A stretch of 48,017 bases of DNA. It comes from Bradyrhizobium jicamae. GTDB lineage: Bacteria; Pseudomonadota; Alphaproteobacteria; Rhizobiales; Xanthobacteraceae. Within the stretch, counting starts at the first letter, position 1, and each line of letters begins with the position of its first letter. The position numbers were made by a program, and so were the translations under genes. Where the stretch lies: positions 1 to 48,017 of the forward strand of contig NZ_LLXZ01000054.1 in NCBI RefSeq assembly GCF_001440395.1. Reading direction: 5' to 3'. This document shows, one piece after another, positions 45,214-48,017 of this stretch. The notes below the pieces were generated by a model. It worked only from the letters and a program-made list of their open reading frames with translations. It was not told where the DNA came from and made no database searches.

Positions 45214-46893
45214 TTACGTGCTGCTGCCCGCGGCCGTCGCGACGACAGGCAAGACCTCGTTGGCGGCGCGGTCGGGGGTGTCCTCCTTCCAGCGGACCGA
45301 GCCGAAGGGACGTTCCAGCATGCGGCGGACGCGGATCGGCTCGGGCCCGAGATGGAAGTCGATTGCGCTCTGGTGCAAGGCGCGCTCGGATTGCGTCGGC
45401 CGGTTACGCTGGCGCAGGTAATCGAGCCAGGTCGGGCAGTGGTAGCGCTCGGTCCATAATTCGGGATCGGCGATGTCGCGCGCGATCGACCAGCCATAGG
45501 CGCCGTTGCGCTGTCGGCTGAGCTGCACCTCCTGCATCACATTGTGAAAGGCGCGGGCGTTGTCCTGCGCGACGCGATATTCGATCTCGACCACCAAGGG
45601 CCCGCTGCGTCCCGTCAGCGACAGCCGCACCTCGGGATCGGCCAGCGCTTCGGCGGGCGGCTCGTAGCGCGCGCCGACCGGCGGCATGCGCAGCCAGATG
45701 CCGAGCAGCGGGGAAAGCAGCATCAATCCGGCGGAGACCAGCAGCGCGATCTCGACGCCGTAAATATCGGTGAGATGACCCCAGCCCCAGCTTCCGATCG
45801 CGATGCCGCCGGCAATCGCGGCCTGGAATGCCGCCAGCGAGCGCCCCGCCACCCAGCGCGGCGCCGAAAGCTGCACGCCGATATTGAACAGCGCGACCGC
45901 CAGCATCCACACCGCGCCCGCCAGTACCAGCGCGATCGCCGTCAGGACGGCGCTGGTGCTGAGCGCGACGGCGGCGATCGCGCCGGCCAGCGAGATCGTG
46001 CAGGCGCGCACCGCGGCCTCGCCGCTCAACTGCTTGCGGACCGTGCCGATGTTCAATGCACCGAACACGGCGCCCATCCCGAAGGCGCCGAGCATGATGC
46101 CATAGGTCTGCGCGCCGCCATGCAACAGGTCGCGCGCGATCAGCGGCATCAGCGCCGAGACGGAGCCGCCGATCAGGCCGGTGACGAGCGTGCGGGTCAG
46201 CACGATCCTGATCGCCGGCGAGTTGGTGATGTAGCGCACGCCGGAGACCATCGCACGATTGAGCCGCTCGCGCGGCAGCCGCGACGGTTCGTGGACCCGC
46301 TTCCAGAGGAACAGCACGATCAACAGCGGCAGATAGAGCACCGCATTGATGGCGAATGCGGCAACCGCGCCCGCGGTTGCGACGATGATGCCGCCGATCG
46401 CCGGGCCGAAGCTGCGCGCGATGTTGTAGCTGATACCGTTGAGCGCGACCGCCGCCGGCAAGGTTTCGGCTGGCACCTGCTCGCTGACCGACGACTGCCA
46501 GGCCGGCCCCATCAACGCCATGCCGGTGCCGACAACGAAGCAGAACAGCAACAGTATATTGGGCGTGACCATATTGAACCACGCCAGCAAGGTCAGCGCG
46601 GTCGCGCCAGTCAGCGCGATCAAGAGCGACACCATCGCCACCACGCGGCGGTCGTGCATGTCGGCGATGGCGCCCGCCGGCATCGAGATCAGCATGATCG
46701 GCAGCATCAGCGCGGTCTGCACCAGTGCCACCTTGTCGGCAGACGACGTCATCTGCGTCATCGCCCAGGCGGCGCCCACGCCCTGGATCAGGATGCCGAG
46801 GTTCGACAACAGGCTTGCCAGCCAGATGCGCCGGAACACCGAGTGCCGCAGCGGTGCGGTGATGCTGTCGGAGCGCTTTGGCGGTTCGGTCAT
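45214..46893 (-). CDS. MFS_3 transporter with C-terminal monooxygenase-like domain
   Basis: A 559-residue protein. About twelve membrane helices cover residues 20-410 (FRRIWLASLLSNLGILIQGVGAAW, MALMGPAWQSSVSEQVP). The last 130 residues, with VVEIEYRVAQDNARAFHNVM and WTERYHCPTWLDYLRQ, look like a dimeric alpha-beta barrel of the antibiotic-biosynthesis monooxygenase kind. This fusion is common in MFS_3 (EntS-like) proteins, thought to export siderophores or drugs. The substrate is unknown. Divergent from the gene at 47046. Confidence 0.88.
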   Translation of the reverse strand: MTEPPKRSDSITAPLRHSVFRRIWLASLLSNLGILIQGVGAAWAMTQMTSSADKVALVQTALMLPIMLISMPAGAIADMHDRRVVAMVSLLIALTGATALTLLAWFNMVTPNILLLFCFVVGTGMALMGPAWQSSVSEQVPAETLPAAVALNGISYNIARSFGPAIGGIIVATAGAVAAFAINAVLYLPLLIVLFLWKRVHEPSRLPRERLNRAMVSGVRYITNSPAIRIVLTRTLVTGLIGGSVSALMPLIARDLLHGGAQTYGIMLGAFGMGAVFGALNIGTVRKQLSGEAAVRACTISLAGAIAAVALSTSAVLTAIALVLAGAVWMLAVALFNIGVQLSAPRWVAGRSLAAFQAAIAGGIAIGSWGWGHLTDIYGVEIALLVSAGLMLLSPLLGIWLRMPPVGARYEPPAEALADPEVRLSLTGRSGPLVVEIEYRVAQDNARAFHNVMQEVQLSRQRNGAYGWSIARDIADPELWTERYHCPTWLDYLRQRNRPTQSERALHQSAIDFHLGPEPIRVRRMLERPFGSVRWKEDTPDRAANEVLPVVATAAGSST

Positions 46894-47045
46894 ATCCGGT
46901 TCCGGTTGGGCTGCTAAAGGAGGGGACGATGATTCCTGCAGTCCTCACAGATGCCTGCGAAAACCTTGTCCTGTCCAGTAGTTAGGTCGCTATGAGGATG
47001 GCTAGAGCACAGCTAAGGTACTGAAAAATGACGGGAGAAGCCCAA

Positions 47046-48017
47046 ATGAGCCTGACGCGGCGAACCATGCTCAGGGGTGCCGGCGCGCTACCTTTGCTGG
47101 CGGGAAATCTTGCCGGCAATCTCAGCTTTTCCGCGCTGGCGCAGACCGCTTCGACGCCATCCGTTGCGGGTGCGGTTCCGCCTGTTCTGTTCGTGCACGG
47201 CAATGGCGACCATGCGGCGCTCTGGATCACGACGCTGTGGCGGATGGAATCGAATGGCGTGCCGCACGATCGGATGATGGCCATCAGTTTCACCGATCCT
47301 CTCGCGCGCACCGATGACAAGGTGGAGCAACCGAACCGTTCTTCGACCGAAGACCAGCGTCGCGAACTCGGCGACGCCGTCAAGGAATTGCAGCGCCGCA
47401 CCGGCGCGGCGCGTATTGCGCTGGTCGGTAATTCGCGCGGCGGCTATTCGATCCGCAATTACATCAGGAATGGCGGTGCCGCCGACATCAGTCACGCCGT
47501 GCTGTGCGGCGTTCCCAATCACGGCATCTTCGATTGGGATGAGGGGTTAGGCGGCGAGTTCAACGGCCGCGGCCCGTTCCTGCGTGGCCTGAACGGGGGT
47601 GAGAGCGAGGTGACGCCGGGCACCGCATTCCTCACCTTGCGCAGCGACGGCAACGATAAGTTTGCGCAAGCCGACGGCCGCTTTGTCGGCAAGCCGGGCG
47701 TGCCGACCGGCGTCACGTCGGACGGTCCTGCGTTGAAAGGCGCGACCAACCTCGTGCTCGGCGTGCTCGATCATCGCGAGGTCGCGTTTCATCCGCGCGC
47801 GTTTCGCGAGATCTATAAATTCATCGCAGGCCGCGAGCCGTCGCGCATAGAGATCGTGCCGGAAGCGGAAATCAGGCTGAGCGGATTGGTGACGGGTACG
47901 CCGGGCGGCGTCGTCACCAACCGTCCTGTCTCCGGCGCGACGGTCGAAATCTATCGCGTCTCTCCCGATACCGGCGAACGGAGCGGCGGTCCGATCCATT
48001 CGTCGCAAACCGGCGCC
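47046..48017 (+). CDS. Tat-exported alpha/beta hydrolase, 3' end outside window
   Basis: An open frame of 324 codons running off the window. The N-terminus LTRRTMLRGAGALPLLAG is a Tat signal. The alpha/beta-hydrolase core starts with PPVLFVHGNGDHAALW (oxyanion region); the nucleophile elbow is LVGNSRGGYS, and DHREVAFHPRAF may carry the catalytic His region. After about residue 270 a beta-rich domain begins (SGLVTGTPGGVVTNRPVSGATVEIYRV). GGGAGAAG precedes the ATG. It is a probable periplasmic esterase or lipase of unknown substrate. Confidence 0.85.
   Translation, partial: MSLTRRTMLRGAGALPLLAGNLAGNLSFSALAQTASTPSVAGAVPPVLFVHGNGDHAALWITTLWRMESNGVPHDRMMAISFTDPLARTDDKVEQPNRSSTEDQRRELGDAVKELQRRTGAARIALVGNSRGGYSIRNYIRNGGAADISHAVLCGVPNHGIFDWDEGLGGEFNGRGPFLRGLNGGESEVTPGTAFLTLRSDGNDKFAQADGRFVGKPGVPTGVTSDGPALKGATNLVLGVLDHREVAFHPRAFREIYKFIAGREPSRIEIVPEAEIRLSGLVTGTPGGVVTNRPVSGATVEIYRVSPDTGERSGGPIHSSQTGA

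Overview
The window looks like a chromosome segment of a Bradyrhizobium-type alphaproteobacterium (order Hyphomicrobiales/Rhizobiales) carrying one inserted mobile element. The assignment is inference. It rests on high GC, on backbone genes typical of that group (TRAP transporter operon, hemD-mitofilin-hemY, rsmB-heparinase-purH, DUF1674/SDHAF4, Atg22-like MFS), and on intergenic palindromes of the kind I know from Bradyrhizobium.

Region 1 (1-460) is backbone: the 5' part of a DUF2239 gene on the minus strand, a strong operator-like inverted repeat, and the original start of a glutathione S-transferase (GST) gene. Region 2 (about 442-14721) is a ~14.3 kb integrative element that entered the GST gene at its seventh codon. 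It is bounded by a 19-bp direct repeat with one mismatch. At the right junction the element supplies a new start and synonymous first codons, so the GST frame is restored (14690-15367).

Inside the element, left to right: a P4-type tyrosine integrase, an AlpA-like regulator, several unknown genes, a ~230-nt stretch of strong RNA-like secondary structure, more small unknown genes including a second excisionase-like HTH, a primase-polymerase overlapping an SF3-type helicase, and directly after it ten GGACAGG-type iterons in both orientations (candidate replication origin). Three small overlapping DNA-binding or zinc-binding genes follow. Then comes a tightly overlapping four-gene minus-strand operon (duplicated zinc-ribbon protein, Nmad-like protein, XRE-ImmA/IrrE peptidase, PIN nuclease), and last a membrane-anchored thermonuclease-like protein. 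No capsid, large terminase, relaxase or conjugation genes are visible, so the element resembles a P4-like satellite or a self-replicating genomic island. The four-gene operon is the best candidate for an undescribed system, probably defence or toxin-antitoxin.

Region 3 (14690-48017) is ordinary backbone: GST, beta-lactamase-fold hydrolase, SDR, gamma-glutamyltransferase, MFS, purH, heparinase-like protein, rsmB, DUF1674, nuclease, L,D-transpeptidase, acs, topoisomerase IB, EVE protein, gpsA, tsaD, hemD, mitofilin-like, hemY, tRNA-Thr(CGT), a polysaccharide deacetylase, two cysteine-rich secreted proteins, a TRAP transporter operon, an MFS_3 exporter and the start of a Tat-exported alpha/beta hydrolase. 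tsaD-gpsA-EVE and dctP-dctQ-dctM look like operons; hemD, mitofilin and hemY are co-oriented.
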